From Streptomyces malaysiense (GTDB taxonomy: Bacteria; Actinomycetota; Actinomycetes; Streptomycetales; Streptomycetaceae): a stretch of DNA of 64,000 nucleotides. The notes beneath the pieces are model-generated. The model was not told the DNA's origin, did no database searches, and saw nothing but the letters and a program-made list of their open reading frames with translations. This document shows positions 44,672-54,530 of the stretch, in pieces (position 1 is the first letter of the stretch; each line of letters starts with the position of its first letter). The stretch lies in contig NZ_LBDA02000030.1 of the NCBI RefSeq assembly GCF_000980885.2, forward strand, positions 59,176 through 123,175, given 5' to 3'. The translations under genes and the position numbers were made by a program.

Positions 44672-45283
44672 CTACTCGGGCAGTCGGAGTTCCAGGTCCG
44701 TGCGCGGTTCCACGCCCTCGCGGGTGACGGCGGCGAGCAGTTCGGCCACGGCACCGCGGCCGGGCAGCTGGGCGCCGGGGTCCACGTCGTGCCAGGGCGC
44801 GAGCACGAAGGCGCGCTCGTGGGCGCGCGGGTGGGGCAGGGTCAGCCGCGGGTCGTCGGAGGTGACGTCGGCGTAGGCGACGATGTCCACGTCCAGGGTG
44901 CGCGGGGCCCAGCGCTCCTCGCGGACGCGGTTGAACGCCTCCTCGATGGCATGCCCCCGCTCCAGCAGGGAGGAGGGCGGCAGGGTGGTCTTCAGGGCCA
45001 CGACCGCGTTGAAGTACGACGGCTGGCTGCCGGGCTCGACGCCCCACGGCTCGGTCTCGTAGACCGGCGACACGGCCTTCACACGGACGCCGGGCGTGTC
45101 CTCCAGCGCGTCCACGGCGCCCTGGAGGGTCTCCAGGCGGTTGCCGAGGTTGGAACCGATGGAGATCACGGCCCACTTGGGGTTCTGGAGGGTGGTGTCC
45201 GCCGCGTCCACCCGCTCGACGACCGAGGCGGGCACCGGCTGGACGGTCGGGTCACTCTGACCCTGGACGAAAGGTCGGGTCAT
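44672..45283 (-). CDS. folK: 2-amino-4-hydroxy-6-hydroxymethyldihydropteridine pyrophosphokinase
   Basis: A 203-residue HPPK that transfers pyrophosphate from ATP to the hydroxymethyl pterin. The family core starts at AVISIGSNLGNR, with VYETEPWGV, RWAPRTLDVDIVAY and LPHPRAHERAFVLAP. The first 38 residues are an extra N-terminal arm usual in streptomycetes. ATG at 45283 overlaps the folB stop (ATGA), so the two are coupled. Confidence 0.95.
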   Translation of the reverse strand: MTRPFVQGQSDPTVQPVPASVVERVDAADTTLQNPKWAVISIGSNLGNRLETLQGAVDALEDTPGVRVKAVSPVYETEPWGVEPGSQPSYFNAVVALKTTLPPSSLLERGHAIEEAFNRVREERWAPRTLDVDIVAYADVTSDDPRLTLPHPRAHERAFVLAPWHDVDPGAQLPGRGAVAELLAAVTREGVEPRTDLELRLPE

Positions 45284-45639
45284 ACTCGGCTCCGGGTGAT
45301 GGTGACGGTCACGTCGTCGAAGGGGACGGTGATCGGGGCGTCCGGCTTGTGGACGCACACCTCGACCTCCTGGACCCCGTCGTGTTTCAGGCAGGTCTGG
45401 GCGATCCGTTCGGCGAGGGTCTCGATGAGGTTCACCGGCTCGCCCTCGACCACGGCCACGACCTCCTCGGCCACGATGCCGTAGTGCACGGTCTTCGTCA
45501 GGTCGTCGTCGGCCGCGGCCGGCCGGGTGTCCAGGCCCAGGACGAGGTCCACGAGGAAGGTCTGGCCCTCCTCGCGTTCCCTGGGGAACACACCATGGTG
45601 CCCGCGAGCCTTCAGGCCGCGCAGCGCGACACGATCCAC
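45280..45639 (-). CDS. folB: dihydroneopterin aldolase
   Basis: A 119-residue aldolase that releases glycolaldehyde from dihydroneopterin. Seen are GLKARGHHGVFPREREEGQ, TVHYG, and NLIETLAERIAQTCL with the catalytic Lys in VCVHKPDAP. GTG at 45639 follows AGGAG at good spacing. Coupled to folK by a four-base overlap. Confidence 0.95.
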   Translation of the reverse strand: MDRVALRGLKARGHHGVFPREREEGQTFLVDLVLGLDTRPAAADDDLTKTVHYGIVAEEVVAVVEGEPVNLIETLAERIAQTCLKHDGVQEVEVCVHKPDAPITVPFDDVTVTITRSRV

Positions 45640-45897
45640 GCGAATCACTCCTGCAATCGTCGGGAACGACCGGTCGTACCGCGTGCGTGCGAGACACCGG
45701 TCGCACACGAATCTACCTGCGGGCGCCGACAGCGCCGGGCCCCAGGGGCGTGGGCGTGGCCGGGAGCGGCGGGTTCCACCGCCCGTTCTCCCCGGTGGAC
45801 CCGGTCGTGCCGGGGGCTCGTAGCCGGTCATACCCAGGGGTAGGTGATTCCGGACACTTATGGGAACCATCCGCCCGACCGCCCTCTTCCCGCCCGC

Positions 45898-46440
45898 TCA
45901 GCCGAGGGGACCGTCGTCCGGATTCAGGCCTTTCGTGCCGTTGCCGTCGGTCTCGGTGTCATCGTCGTCGGTCTCGGCGAGCACGGGGGAGGCGTGGTGG
46001 GACCAGAGCTTCCAGCCCTCCGGTGTGCGCCGGAACACATTGGTGGCGACCACGAGCTGGCCGACCAGCGGCCCGAGTTCGTCGCCCTCCGCCGGTGCGG
46101 GGCCGCCGCTGAGGATGTTCTCGGTGCAGGTCACCAGCGCGGTGTCGCCGGTGACGGAGACATGCACGTCGGTGAGGAAGAACTGGATGTAGTCGGTGTT
46201 CGCCATGATCAGGGCGTACGACCTGAGGACCTCGCCGCGCCCGGTGAGCACCGGCCAGCCGGGATGCACGCAAGAGATCACGCCGGTGTCCGCGGGGTCG
46301 TGGTACTCCTCGTCCACACCCAGGTCGGCGGGGGTGAGCCAGAGGGCCGAGACCTCCTCGAAGTCGCCGCGCTCCAGGGCCTCGTAGAAGGCGGTGTTGG
46401 CGGCTTCGACCTGTTCGACGTCGGTGTGCGGGGCGCTCAC
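45898..46440 (-). CDS. NTF2-like/SnoaL-type protein
   Basis: A 180-residue protein of the nuclear transport factor 2 fold (DUF4440/SnoaL_3-like): VEAANTAFYEALERGDFEEV at the start, GRGEVLRSYALIM in the middle, and TNVFRRTPEGWKLWSHHASP near the end, then an acidic tail. The fold serves enzymes and binding proteins alike; the active role here is unknown. GTG at 46440 overlaps the folP stop (GTGA), so it is made with the folate enzymes. Confidence 0.85.
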   Translation of the reverse strand: MSAPHTDVEQVEAANTAFYEALERGDFEEVSALWLTPADLGVDEEYHDPADTGVISCVHPGWPVLTGRGEVLRSYALIMANTDYIQFFLTDVHVSVTGDTALVTCTENILSGGPAPAEGDELGPLVGQLVVATNVFRRTPEGWKLWSHHASPVLAETDDDDTETDGNGTKGLNPDDGPLG

Positions 46441-47327
46441 CGGGCTCCGTCCGTCGCCCGGTCCGCGGTCCGGGCCTCCTCGACCGCGCGCGCGACCCGT
46501 ACGGCGTCCGCGGTGGCGCGCACCTCGTGGACCCGTACGGCCCAGGCGCCGGCCTGCGCCGCGAGCGCGGAGACGGCGGCGGTGGCGGCGTCGCGCTCCC
46601 GGGCGGGCGGGGGCGCGCCCTCGGGCCCGGCCAGGACCCGGCCGAGGAACCGCTTGCGGGAGGCGGCCACCAGCAGCGGGTGGCCGAGGGCGGTCAGCCG
46701 GTCGAGGTGGGCGAGGAGGGCGAGGTCGTGCTCGGCCTCCTTGGAGAAGCCGAGGCCGGGGTCGACCACGATCCGGTCGGGCGCGATGCCGCCGGCCAGC
46801 ACGGCGTCCACCCGGGCGCGCAGTTCGTCGACGACTTCGCCGACGACGTCGTCGTAGACCCCGTGGACGGCGGCGCCCTCCAGGAGGCCGCGCCAGTGCA
46901 TGACGACGAAGGGGGCGCCGGCGTCGGCGACGACCGGGATCATCTCCGGGTCGGCGAGCCCGCCGCTGACGTCGTTGACCAGGGCCGCGCCGGCCGCGAG
47001 GGACCGGGCCGCGACCGAGGCGCGCATGGTGTCGACGGAGACCACGACGCCCTCGGAGGCGAGTCCGCGCACGACGGGGACGACCCGCCGCAGCTCCTCG
47101 GCCTCGTCCACCCGGGTGGCGCCCGGACGGGTGGACTCGCCGCCCACGTCCACCAGGTCGGCGCCCTCGGCGACCAGGTCGAGGCCGTGCTTGACGGCCG
47201 CGGTGGTGTCGAACCAGCGGCCGCCGTCGGAGAAGGAATCGGGGGTGACGTTCACGACCCCCATGACCGCGCACCGGTCCCATGCCGGAAGGCCCGCCAC
47301 CCGGCCGCGCCCGCTCTGGTTGTTCAT
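46437..47327 (-). CDS. folP: dihydropteroate synthase
   Basis: A 296-residue TIM-barrel enzyme joining p-aminobenzoate to hydroxymethyl-dihydropterin pyrophosphate; the sulfonamide target. Both family signatures are visible: MGVVNVTPDSFSDGG and VDVGGESTRPGA, with VNDVSGG, MHWRG and the late RKRFLG loop. ATG at 47327 gives the usual N-terminus. It heads the leftward folP-NTF2-(258-base gap)-folB-folK-DUF3180 series. Confidence 0.95.
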   Translation of the reverse strand: MNNQSGRGRVAGLPAWDRCAVMGVVNVTPDSFSDGGRWFDTTAAVKHGLDLVAEGADLVDVGGESTRPGATRVDEAEELRRVVPVVRGLASEGVVVSVDTMRASVAARSLAAGAALVNDVSGGLADPEMIPVVADAGAPFVVMHWRGLLEGAAVHGVYDDVVGEVVDELRARVDAVLAGGIAPDRIVVDPGLGFSKEAEHDLALLAHLDRLTALGHPLLVAASRKRFLGRVLAGPEGAPPPARERDAATAAVSALAAQAGAWAVRVHEVRATADAVRVARAVEEARTADRATDGAR

Positions 47328-47394
47328 ACGTTCAGCGTAGGCCCAGGGCGGCGCCGCCACGGCCCGGAGGGCTCGGGCGGCGCCGGACGGACGA

Positions 47395-49233
47395 TCACGC
47401 CGCGCGGGCGTCCCGTTCGGTCACCGTGTGGGCGCACACGCGCTCGGCGGCCGAGCGCCGGCGGCGCAGGAAGCGGGGCAGCGGCAGGGCGAGGTTGACG
47501 AAGCCCTCGGCCTGCATGGTGGCGAAGCCGATGCGGGGCAGGTCGGTGGTGGCCCGGTAGACGATGAAGCGCGGCTCCCAGCGCGGCTGGAACTTGGCGT
47601 TGAACTTGTACAGCGACTCGATCTGGAACCAGCGCGAGAGGAACACCAGCAGCCCGCGCCAGGCGCGCAGCACCGGGCCCGCGCCGATCTTCTCGCCGCG
47701 CGCGAGGGCGGAGCGGAACATGGCGAAGTTCAGCGAGACGCGGGTGACGCCGAACTTCGGGGCGGCCTGGAGGGCGGCCACGATCAGCAGTTCGTTCATG
47801 CCGGGGTCGGCGCTGCGGTCGCGGCGCATCAGGTCGAGCGAGGCGCCGTCCGTGCCCCAGGGCACGAAGTGCAGGATCGCCTTCAGGTCGCCGTACTCAC
47901 CGGGCTCGTCGTCGGCCTTGTGGGCGGTGGCTATGAGGCAGTCCCCGTCGGACGGGTCGCCGATGCGGCCCAGTGCCATGGAGAAGCCGCGCTCGGTGTC
48001 GGTGCCGCGCCAGTCCTCGGCGGCCCGCCGGACACGCTCGAGCTCCGCGTCGCCGAGGTCATGGATACGCCGCACCCGGGTTTCGTAGCCGGCCCGCTCG
48101 ATGCGCTTGACCATCTGCCGGACGTTGCGCATGGCGCGCCCGGCGAGCGAGAAATCCGCCACGTCCACCACCGCCTCGTCGCCCAGTTCCAGGGCGTCCA
48201 GGCCGGTCTCGCGGGTCCACACCTCGCCGCCGGTCTCCGAGCAGCCCACGACCGCGGGGGTCCAGGAGTGCGCCTTGGCCTCGTCCATGAAGCGCTCGAT
48301 GGCGCCCGGCCAGGCCTCGACGTCGCCGATGGGGTCGCCGCTGGCGAGCATCACGCCGGAGATGACGCGGTAGGTGACCGCGGCCTTGCCGCTGGGCGAG
48401 AAGACGACCGCCTTGTCGCGGCGCAGCGCGAAGTGGCCGAGGGAGTCGCGGCGGCCGTGCTTGGTCAGCAGCTCCCGCAGTTTCACCTCGTCGTCCTCGG
48501 TGAGGCGGGCCGCCGGGTGCTCGGGGCGGAAGGCCAGGTAGATGGTGGTGACGGCGGTGAGCCAGCCGAGGGCGCCGAGCGAGAAGGCGACGGTCCAGGA
48601 GGTCGCGCCCTGGTAGTCGACCGGGCCCTCGAAGCCGAGCAGGCCGTAGACGACATGGGTGAGCCGGTCGGCCAGGCTCGGGTCGCCCAGCGTGCGGTGC
48701 GGGTGGACGCTGACGATGACCAGCCCGAGGACCAGCGAACCGGCGCTCATCAGCACGAAGTTGGCGAGTGCCCGCCAGCGGCTGCGCGGGTCGGGAAGGG
48801 CCGCGAACTCCCGGCGGTGCCACACCAGCGGCACCAGCAGCAGGACCGTGATCAGTACGCCGATCAGCGAGTGCCGGTAGGCCAGTTGGGCCACCGCGCC
48901 GGCCGGGAGGAGCGCGACCGCGGCACGCCATGCCCGGCGCTTGCGCCGCCTGAGTCCGTGCGCGAGCAGCAGCAGCAGCACACCGGCGCTCAGCGAGAGC
49001 GCCGCCGCGAACGGCCCGAAGGAACCGGGCAGTACCTCGGCGATGGCGTGCATACGGCTGTGCCGGAAGCGCGGGAAGACCCCGGCGGCGATGTCCAGGA
49101 GCCCGACGAGGGCGACCGCCCTGCCGACCAGGCCGGGAACGGCCTCGGGGCGCGGGCCGCGCAGTATGCGCCGCGCCCGGCTTGATCGGCCCGGAACCCC
49201 GCCCGACATTTCCCCATCTATCCTGACAGACAT
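47395..49233 (-). CDS. phosphatidylglycerol lysyltransferase-like membrane protein (DUF2156)
   Basis: A 612-residue protein. About seven membrane helices in residues 30-260 are followed by a GNAT-like LPG synthase C-domain (DUF2156: VVFSPSGKAAVTYRVISGVML, then ERGFSMALGRIGD, GMNELLIVAAL, FNAKFQPRWEPRFIVY). The layout resembles MprF and the membrane half of mycobacterial LysX: transfer of an amino acid from aminoacyl-tRNA to phosphatidylglycerol, altering surface charge and resistance to cationic peptides. No LysRS domain is fused. Divergent from the esterase gene. A start at 49209 is also possible. Confidence 0.85.
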   Translation of the reverse strand: MSVRIDGEMSGGVPGRSSRARRILRGPRPEAVPGLVGRAVALVGLLDIAAGVFPRFRHSRMHAIAEVLPGSFGPFAAALSLSAGVLLLLLAHGLRRRKRRAWRAAVALLPAGAVAQLAYRHSLIGVLITVLLLVPLVWHRREFAALPDPRSRWRALANFVLMSAGSLVLGLVIVSVHPHRTLGDPSLADRLTHVVYGLLGFEGPVDYQGATSWTVAFSLGALGWLTAVTTIYLAFRPEHPAARLTEDDEVKLRELLTKHGRRDSLGHFALRRDKAVVFSPSGKAAVTYRVISGVMLASGDPIGDVEAWPGAIERFMDEAKAHSWTPAVVGCSETGGEVWTRETGLDALELGDEAVVDVADFSLAGRAMRNVRQMVKRIERAGYETRVRRIHDLGDAELERVRRAAEDWRGTDTERGFSMALGRIGDPSDGDCLIATAHKADDEPGEYGDLKAILHFVPWGTDGASLDLMRRDRSADPGMNELLIVAALQAAPKFGVTRVSLNFAMFRSALARGEKIGAGPVLRAWRGLLVFLSRWFQIESLYKFNAKFQPRWEPRFIVYRATTDLPRIGFATMQAEGFVNLALPLPRFLRRRRSAAERVCAHTVTERDARAA

Positions 49234-49435
49234 CGCATCCCGTAGTTCTGCGAGAGACCTTGAACCCGGGCCCGATCGGGCATCCGGTGACATTGCGCCC
49301 TCTAGGACGGTGTCTTGGGGAGAGAGGTTCACTCCCCACCGGAAAGTCGGGCCAAAGGCCGAGGAAAGTCCCGGGCAAACCCACGCGACGACGTGTGGGC
49401 GCGCGACGGGCCTGGAGCGCAGGCAGGAACAGTCC

Positions 49436-50560
49436 ATGGGTCTCACGAGCAACAAGGTCCTGATGCTGGCGGTCGTGTTCGCCGTGGTGCTGTTCGCGGG
49501 CACGGTGTGGCTGTGGCCGCGCCTCGCCCGGCAGAACTGGCGGGCCGTCGGCGGCCGGGTCGGGCTGCTGCTCGCCACCCAGGTCGCGGTCTTCGCCTCG
49601 GTGGGCCTCGCCGCCAACCAGGCCTTCGGCTTCTACGGCACCTGGGCGGACCTGTTCGGGCAGGAGGACGGCCAGGGCGTGGTCGTCGACCACATAGCGG
49701 ACGGCGCGGGCAGTCCGATCCGGGTGGTCTCCACCTCACGGGTGGTCGGGGTGAGCAGCGGTCTGCCGCAGGTGGCCGGGCAGATCCAGAAGGTCGACAT
49801 CCTGGGCCGTACGACGAGGATCGCGGCGCCGGCGTTCGTGTACCTGCCGCCGGAGTACTTCCAGCCGGGCGGGCGCGACCGCAAGTTCCCGGTCTCCGTC
49901 GTCCTGACCGGCTACCCCGGCACCGCGCAGGCGCTGGTGGACAAGCTGCACTACCCGAGCACGGCGCAGAAGCTCGCCAAGGGCGGCAAGATGCAGCCGA
50001 TGATCCTGGTGATGCTGCGCCCGGCGGTGGCGCCGCCGCGGGACACCGAGTGCGTGGACGTGCCCGGGGGTCCGAAGACGGAGGAATTCTTCGCCAAGGA
50101 CCTGCGCGACTCGGTGATGAGCCGTTACCGGGTGGACGCCACGCCCGCGAGCTGGGGCATCATCGGCGACTCGACCGGCGGGTACTGCGCGCTGAAGATC
50201 GCCATGCACCACCCGAAGTCGTACGGCGCCGCCGTGGGCCTGTCGCCGTACTACAAGGCGCCGATCGACCCGACCACCGGCGACCTGTTCCACGGTGACA
50301 AGAACCTGCGCAATCGTGCCAACCTCTTCTGGCTGCTCAAGCACCAGTCGGCCCCCGAAACGTCACTGCTCGTCACCAGCAGCAAAATCGGTGAGCACAA
50401 CTACAAGGACACGCTTCGGTTTATCAAGAACGTCCAGGACACGAACGTGACCAGGATTTCTTCGATCATCCTCCCGAGCGGCGGCCACAACTTCAACACC
50501 TGGCGCCGGGAGATCCCGGCGGCGCTCCAGTGGCTCGGCGCCCGGCTCGTCTCCCACTGA
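49436..50560 (+). CDS. membrane-anchored alpha/beta hydrolase (esterase D/antigen 85-like)
   Basis: A 374-residue protein with two N-terminal membrane helices (VLMLAVVFAVVLFAGTVWLW; VGLLLATQVAVFASVGLAAN) and an external alpha/beta hydrolase domain. The nucleophile elbow is GIIGDSTGGYCAL, with SGGHNFNTW carrying the likely catalytic His. This matches the esterase D/putative mycolyltransferase-like family; streptomycetes lack mycolic acids, so it is probably an esterase of unknown substrate. Ends in a T-tailed terminator. Confidence 0.87.
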   Translation: MGLTSNKVLMLAVVFAVVLFAGTVWLWPRLARQNWRAVGGRVGLLLATQVAVFASVGLAANQAFGFYGTWADLFGQEDGQGVVVDHIADGAGSPIRVVSTSRVVGVSSGLPQVAGQIQKVDILGRTTRIAAPAFVYLPPEYFQPGGRDRKFPVSVVLTGYPGTAQALVDKLHYPSTAQKLAKGGKMQPMILVMLRPAVAPPRDTECVDVPGGPKTEEFFAKDLRDSVMSRYRVDATPASWGIIGDSTGGYCALKIAMHHPKSYGAAVGLSPYYKAPIDPTTGDLFHGDKNLRNRANLFWLLKHQSAPETSLLVTSSKIGEHNYKDTLRFIKNVQDTNVTRISSIILPSGGHNFNTWRREIPAALQWLGARLVSH

Positions 50561-50575
50561 ACGTCCCGGTCCTGA

Positions 50576-50617
50576 CGCCCCGTGAAGCACACGGAATGGC
50601 CGTGTTTTTGCGGGGCG
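50576..50617 (+). terminator. intrinsic terminator after the esterase gene
   Basis: Inner stem ACACGG (50589-50594)/CCGTGT (50600-50605) runs into five T, nested in outer arms CGCCCCG (50576-50582) and CGGGGCG (50611-50617). Confidence 0.7.
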
Positions 50618-50656
50618 GGGGTCCATCATTCCCCTACGCGCGGTAAGTTTCTGGCC

Positions 50657-52093
50657 ATGCCACGTGGACGCCATCGCCATTCCCCGCCTCTGCACCGGCT
50701 GTTGCCTCCCTCCGCGATCGCCGGCGTCTCCGTCGCGTGCGCGCTGGGCCCCTGGGTCTTCTCCGAGGCCGCGGTATTGCGCGTACTCGCCGGGGCCGCC
50801 GCGGCGACCGCCCTCGCCGGTGCGTTCGTGATGCGCCGCTGGGACATCCACGCGGGCAAACAGGTCGCCGACCTCACCCGCGCCCGCGCCAGTGACGAAT
50901 GGCGTTTCGAGGAACGGGTCGCGGAGCTGGAGACCGACCTGGAGGAGTCGCGCGAACTGCGCGGCAAGCTGGAGCAGCGGCTGCGCGCCAAGCGCGCCGA
51001 ACTGGCGGGCCTGCGCAACGAGCACGCCGCCCTGCTGCGCCGCTACGCCACCGCGGAGACCGAGCGCGCCAGCGCCCTGGAGGGGCGCCGCCTGCTGGAG
51101 ATCGAGTCGGGCGCGCCCGCGCTGGAGCCGGCCGGGCTCACGGCGCCCTCGCTGCCGTCCCGCGCGGTCTCCCCGGCACTGCCGCCGGCGCGGAGCGCGG
51201 AGCCGGACACCGCCGAGGGCAAGGAGACGGAGAAGGCGTACGACGTCTTCTCGGCCGAGGGCGCCAAGCTGTACGGGCGGGCGCTGCGGGCGCTCGCGGC
51301 GTTCGAGCGGGATGCCGCGGGGAGCGCCGGGAGTGCCGGGAGCGCCGCTGTGGCCGCGTCCGCCGCCGAGACGGCGGGCGAGGACGAGGCCGGTGCCAAA
51401 GGGGAGGGCGCCGAGGGGGACATAGCCGGACGGGACGAGGCGCGCGCCGAGGCCGCGCCGGAGACCGAGGCCGCGCCGGAGACGGGGACCGCGCCGGAGG
51501 ACGGGTCCGCACCGGACGCCGAGGACGCCCCCGGTGCCGGGAGCGCCGGGACCTTCGAGAACGCTGAGAACTCCGAGGGCGTCGAGAACACCGAGAGCGC
51601 CGAGGACGTGCCGGGCGGGGAAGCGGTGCGGGACCGGCCACCGGCGGCCGACGGGCACGCGCCGGCCGCCGGGCCCGCCGCGCCGGAGACCGCCGCCGCC
51701 CCCGGGGCCCCGGCGGGCCCCGGGGCTCGCGAGGTCCCCGCGGCTTCCGCTTCCGACGCACCCGCGGGACGGACCTCCGCCGGGCACTTCACCGTGCCGA
51801 CCGCCGTGGCCGTCGTACCGGCGACGCCCGCGCGGCGCCCGCTGGCCGAGGGCGGTTTCGACTTCTTCGGCACGCAGAAGGAGGCGCCCGAGGCCGCGCT
51901 GGACGCCGTGCAGAACGAGGACCTGGCCGATGTCGTCGGCCAGGAGGCGCTGGCCGTGCACAAGGCCGAGGCGGAGGCGGAGTTCAAGCCCGCCGCCGAC
52001 ACCGTGCGCGGTGTCGGCCAGGTCATCGACCTGACGGCGCACGACGAGACCGAGGTGATCGACATCCAGGGGCTGCGCAGCGCGGCCTCCTGA
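50657..52093 (+). CDS. membrane-anchored coiled-coil protein with disordered Ala/Glu/Pro-rich region
   Basis: A 478-residue streptomycete protein without a family I can name. Residues 18-60 form two membrane helices, about 70-145 a strong coiled coil ([20 protein letters not shown] onwards), about 205-225 a short conserved patch ([20 protein letters not shown]), about 230-390 an acidic low-complexity region, and the end has a conserved motif ([12 protein letters not shown], then [20 protein letters not shown]). The ends are conserved-looking and the middle is spacer. It could be a cell-envelope scaffold. Confidence 0.75.
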   Translation: MPRGRHRHSPPLHRLLPPSAIAGVSVACALGPWVFSEAAVLRVLAGAAAATALAGAFVMRRWDIHAGKQVADLTRARASDEWRFEERVAELETDLEESRELRGKLEQRLRAKRAELAGLRNEHAALLRRYATAETERASALEGRRLLEIESGAPALEPAGLTAPSLPSRAVSPALPPARSAEPDTAEGKETEKAYDVFSAEGAKLYGRALRALAAFERDAAGSAGSAGSAAVAASAAETAGEDEAGAKGEGAEGDIAGRDEARAEAAPETEAAPETGTAPEDGSAPDAEDAPGAGSAGTFENAENSEGVENTESAEDVPGGEAVRDRPPAADGHAPAAGPAAPETAAAPGAPAGPGAREVPAASASDAPAGRTSAGHFTVPTAVAVVPATPARRPLAEGGFDFFGTQKEAPEAALDAVQNEDLADVVGQEALAVHKAEAEAEFKPAADTVRGVGQVIDLTAHDETEVIDIQGLRSAAS

Positions 52094-52112
52094 CGACGGC
52101 ACGTCCGCCACA

Positions 52113-52144
52113 GGGCCCGGCCCCCGCACGGGGGAGCCGGGCCC
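52113..52144. terminator. hairpin between the coiled-coil gene and nuoD
   Basis: GGGCCCGGCCCCC (52113-52125), loop GCAC, and GGGGG-A-GCCGGGCCC (52130-52144), with a two-base bulge. Confidence 0.65.
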
Positions 52145-52176
52145 TCGCGCGTCCCGGCATGGGGGAGACTGGGGGC

Positions 52177-53328
52177 ATGAGTCCTACGACGCAGACCACG
52201 GTCGGGATCGGCGGTGCCGCGGAGAGCACCGACATGGTGCTCAACATCGGGCCCCAGCACCCGTCCACGCACGGCGTGCTGCGGCTCAGGCTGGTGCTGG
52301 ACGGTGAGCGCATCGTGCGGGCCGAGCCGGTGATCGGCTACATGCACCGCGGTGCCGAGAAACTCTTCGAGGCGCGGGACTACCGGCAGATCATCATGCT
52401 GGCCAACCGCCACGACTGGCTGTCGGCGTTCTCGAACGAGCTGGGTGTGGTCCTCGCCGTGGAGCGGATGCTCGGCATGGAGGTGCCCGAGCGCGCGGTG
52501 TGGACGCGCACCCTGCTCGCCGAGCTGAACCGGGTGCTCAACCACCTGATGTTCCTCGGCTCCTACCCGCTGGAACTGGGCGGGATCACGCCGGTGTTCT
52601 ACGCGTTCCGTGAGCGCGAGGTGCTCCAGAACGTCATGGAGGAGGTCTCCGGCGGGCGCATGCACTACATGTTCAACCGCGTCGGCGGCCTCAAGGAGGA
52701 CCTGCCGGCCGGGTGGACGGCACGCGCCCGTGCCGCCGTCGCGGCGGTGCGCTCGCGCATGGACGTCTTCGACGACCTGGTGCTCGGCAACGAGATCTTC
52801 CGGGGGCGCACGCGCGGGGTCGGCACGCTCGCTCCCGAGGCGGTGCACGCCTATGGCGTGAGCGGGCCCATCGCGCGCGGTTCGGGCGTCGACTTCGACC
52901 TGCGCCGCGACGAGCCGTACCTGGCGTACGGCGAACTGCGGGACACGCTGAAGGTCGTCACCCGCGACGAGGGCGACTGCCTCGCCCGTTTCGAGGTGCT
53001 GCTGGCGCAGACGCACAACGCGCTGGACCTCGCGGACGCCTGCCTGGACCGGATCGCCGAGCTGGCGCCCGGTCCGATCAACCAGCGTCTGCCGAAGGTG
53101 CTGAAGGCGCCCGAGGGGCATACGTACGCCTGGACCGAGAACCCGCTCGGCATCAACGGGTACTACCTGGTCAGCAAGGGCGAGAAGACCCCGTACCGGC
53201 TCAAGCTGCGCTCGGCCTCGTACAACAACATCCAGGTGCTGACCGAGCTGCTGCCCGGGACGCTGGTCGCGGACATGGTGGCGATCCTGGGCTCGATGTT
53301 CTTCGTGGTCGGCGACATCGACAAGTAG
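52177..53328 (+). CDS. nuoD: orphan NADH-quinone oxidoreductase subunit D
   Basis: A 383-residue 49-kDa-type subunit of complex I. It has [25 protein letters not shown] and the C-terminal [10 protein letters not shown] and FVVGDIDK signatures. It stands alone, outside a nuo operon, and is shorter than NuoD of full operons, so it is a second copy (nuoD2 in streptomycetes). Arg58 in MHRGAEKL is the residue corresponding to the arginine methylated by NDUFAF7 in mitochondrial NDUFS2. A MidA/NDUFAF7-type methyltransferase gene converges on it 31 bases away. Confidence 0.92.
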   Translation: MSPTTQTTVGIGGAAESTDMVLNIGPQHPSTHGVLRLRLVLDGERIVRAEPVIGYMHRGAEKLFEARDYRQIIMLANRHDWLSAFSNELGVVLAVERMLGMEVPERAVWTRTLLAELNRVLNHLMFLGSYPLELGGITPVFYAFREREVLQNVMEEVSGGRMHYMFNRVGGLKEDLPAGWTARARAAVAAVRSRMDVFDDLVLGNEIFRGRTRGVGTLAPEAVHAYGVSGPIARGSGVDFDLRRDEPYLAYGELRDTLKVVTRDEGDCLARFEVLLAQTHNALDLADACLDRIAELAPGPINQRLPKVLKAPEGHTYAWTENPLGINGYYLVSKGEKTPYRLKLRSASYNNIQVLTELLPGTLVADMVAILGSMFFVVGDIDK

Positions 53329-53359
53329 CCGGCGCGCGGACCCGGACGGGCACGCCGGT

Positions 53360-54412
53360 TCAGGCCAGCGGGTCGGCGACGTCCACCGCCCGGACCAGCC
53401 AGCCGAAGTCGCCGAGCCCGCCCCGGGCGGTGAGTTCGGCGGCCTCCCCGGCGCTCGCGAGGGCGCGCACATAGGCGGCGGGGTCGGTGGAGGCGAGCGC
53501 GAGCGGGGGGCGTGCGCCGGTGATGCCGAGGGCGTTCAGGGCGGCGCGTTGGGTCAGCAGGCGTGCGGGGGCCGGACGCTCGCCCGGCCCCCGCACGGCC
53601 GGGCGCCGGCCCGCCGCCGCGCACGCGTCCAGCGCGACATGGGCCGTGATGTCGCAGGTCCCGTCCGGTACGGGGGCCGTCTCGCGGCCCGCGCGGAAGC
53701 CGGTGAGGGTGCCGAACGGGGGGCGCGCGTCGGCGGTGTGGGCGTAGTCCACGGCCACCGCGAGCCCGCGTACCACCCGGCCCTGGGCCGCCGCCCACGC
53801 CCGGTCGCGGGGCAGCCCGATCTCCGCCCGCGTGCCCTCCCCGGTCCCCAGCGGCCACCACCGGGCCAGCCAGTCCGCGTCCGCGCCGGTCACCGGATCG
53901 CCGAGGCTCTCGGTGCCGTCGTCGCCGACGAGCACGTACCGGGGCACGCCCGCCGGGTCCGTCTCGGCCACGTCCACGGGCACGTTGTCCAGCCACTCGT
54001 TGGCGAACAGCAGCCCGGTGATCTCCGCCGGGGGCTCGGCGCGCCAGACGACGCGTTCGTCCAGGTCCGCGGGGCGGCCGGCGATCTCGACCGCACATGG
54101 CCGCACGCGTGCCGCCACCTCCCGCGGCAGCGCGGCGAGCACGCCGGTGACCAGTTCGCCCCGCCCGGCGGCCATGTCCACGAAGTCCAGCCCCTCGGGC
54201 CGTCCCAGTGCCGTGTCGACCCGCTGGAGCAGCTCCGCCACGGCCCCCGCGAAGAGCCGCGAGGCGTGCACGGACGTACGGAAGTGCCCGGCGGGCCCCT
54301 CCGGGCGCCGGTAGAAGCCGGCGGGGCCGTACAGGGCCTCCTCGGCCGCCGCCCGCCAGCCGCGCGGGTTCCCGGGCGTGTTCCGCCGCTGCCCTCGCGT
54401 CTCCTGCGTCAC
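53360..54412 (-). CDS. MidA/NDUFAF7-type SAM-dependent methyltransferase
   Basis: A 350-residue class I methyltransferase of PF02636. The N-terminus has [20 protein letters not shown], then the SAM-binding [20 protein letters not shown] and [15 protein letters not shown], and late [12 protein letters not shown]. The eukaryotic relative NDUFAF7 dimethylates an arginine of NDUFS2, the NuoD homologue. The gene converges on the orphan nuoD, so the substrate may be that very protein. GTG start at 54412. Sequence is shorter and more divergent than proteobacterial MidA. Confidence 0.85.
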   Translation of the reverse strand: MTQETRGQRRNTPGNPRGWRAAAEEALYGPAGFYRRPEGPAGHFRTSVHASRLFAGAVAELLQRVDTALGRPEGLDFVDMAAGRGELVTGVLAALPREVAARVRPCAVEIAGRPADLDERVVWRAEPPAEITGLLFANEWLDNVPVDVAETDPAGVPRYVLVGDDGTESLGDPVTGADADWLARWWPLGTGEGTRAEIGLPRDRAWAAAQGRVVRGLAVAVDYAHTADARPPFGTLTGFRAGRETAPVPDGTCDITAHVALDACAAAGRRPAVRGPGERPAPARLLTQRAALNALGITGARPPLALASTDPAAYVRALASAGEAAELTARGGLGDFGWLVRAVDVADPLA

Positions 54413-54530
54413 CGCACCAGCGTAGGCCCACGGGTGATCATCTCCTCCACCTTGGGGAGTATGTGCGCCGGGCCCGGATCGGCCCTCCGGTTGACCCGGT
54501 CGGGCATTCCGTTTCCCTACTCTGGGTTAC

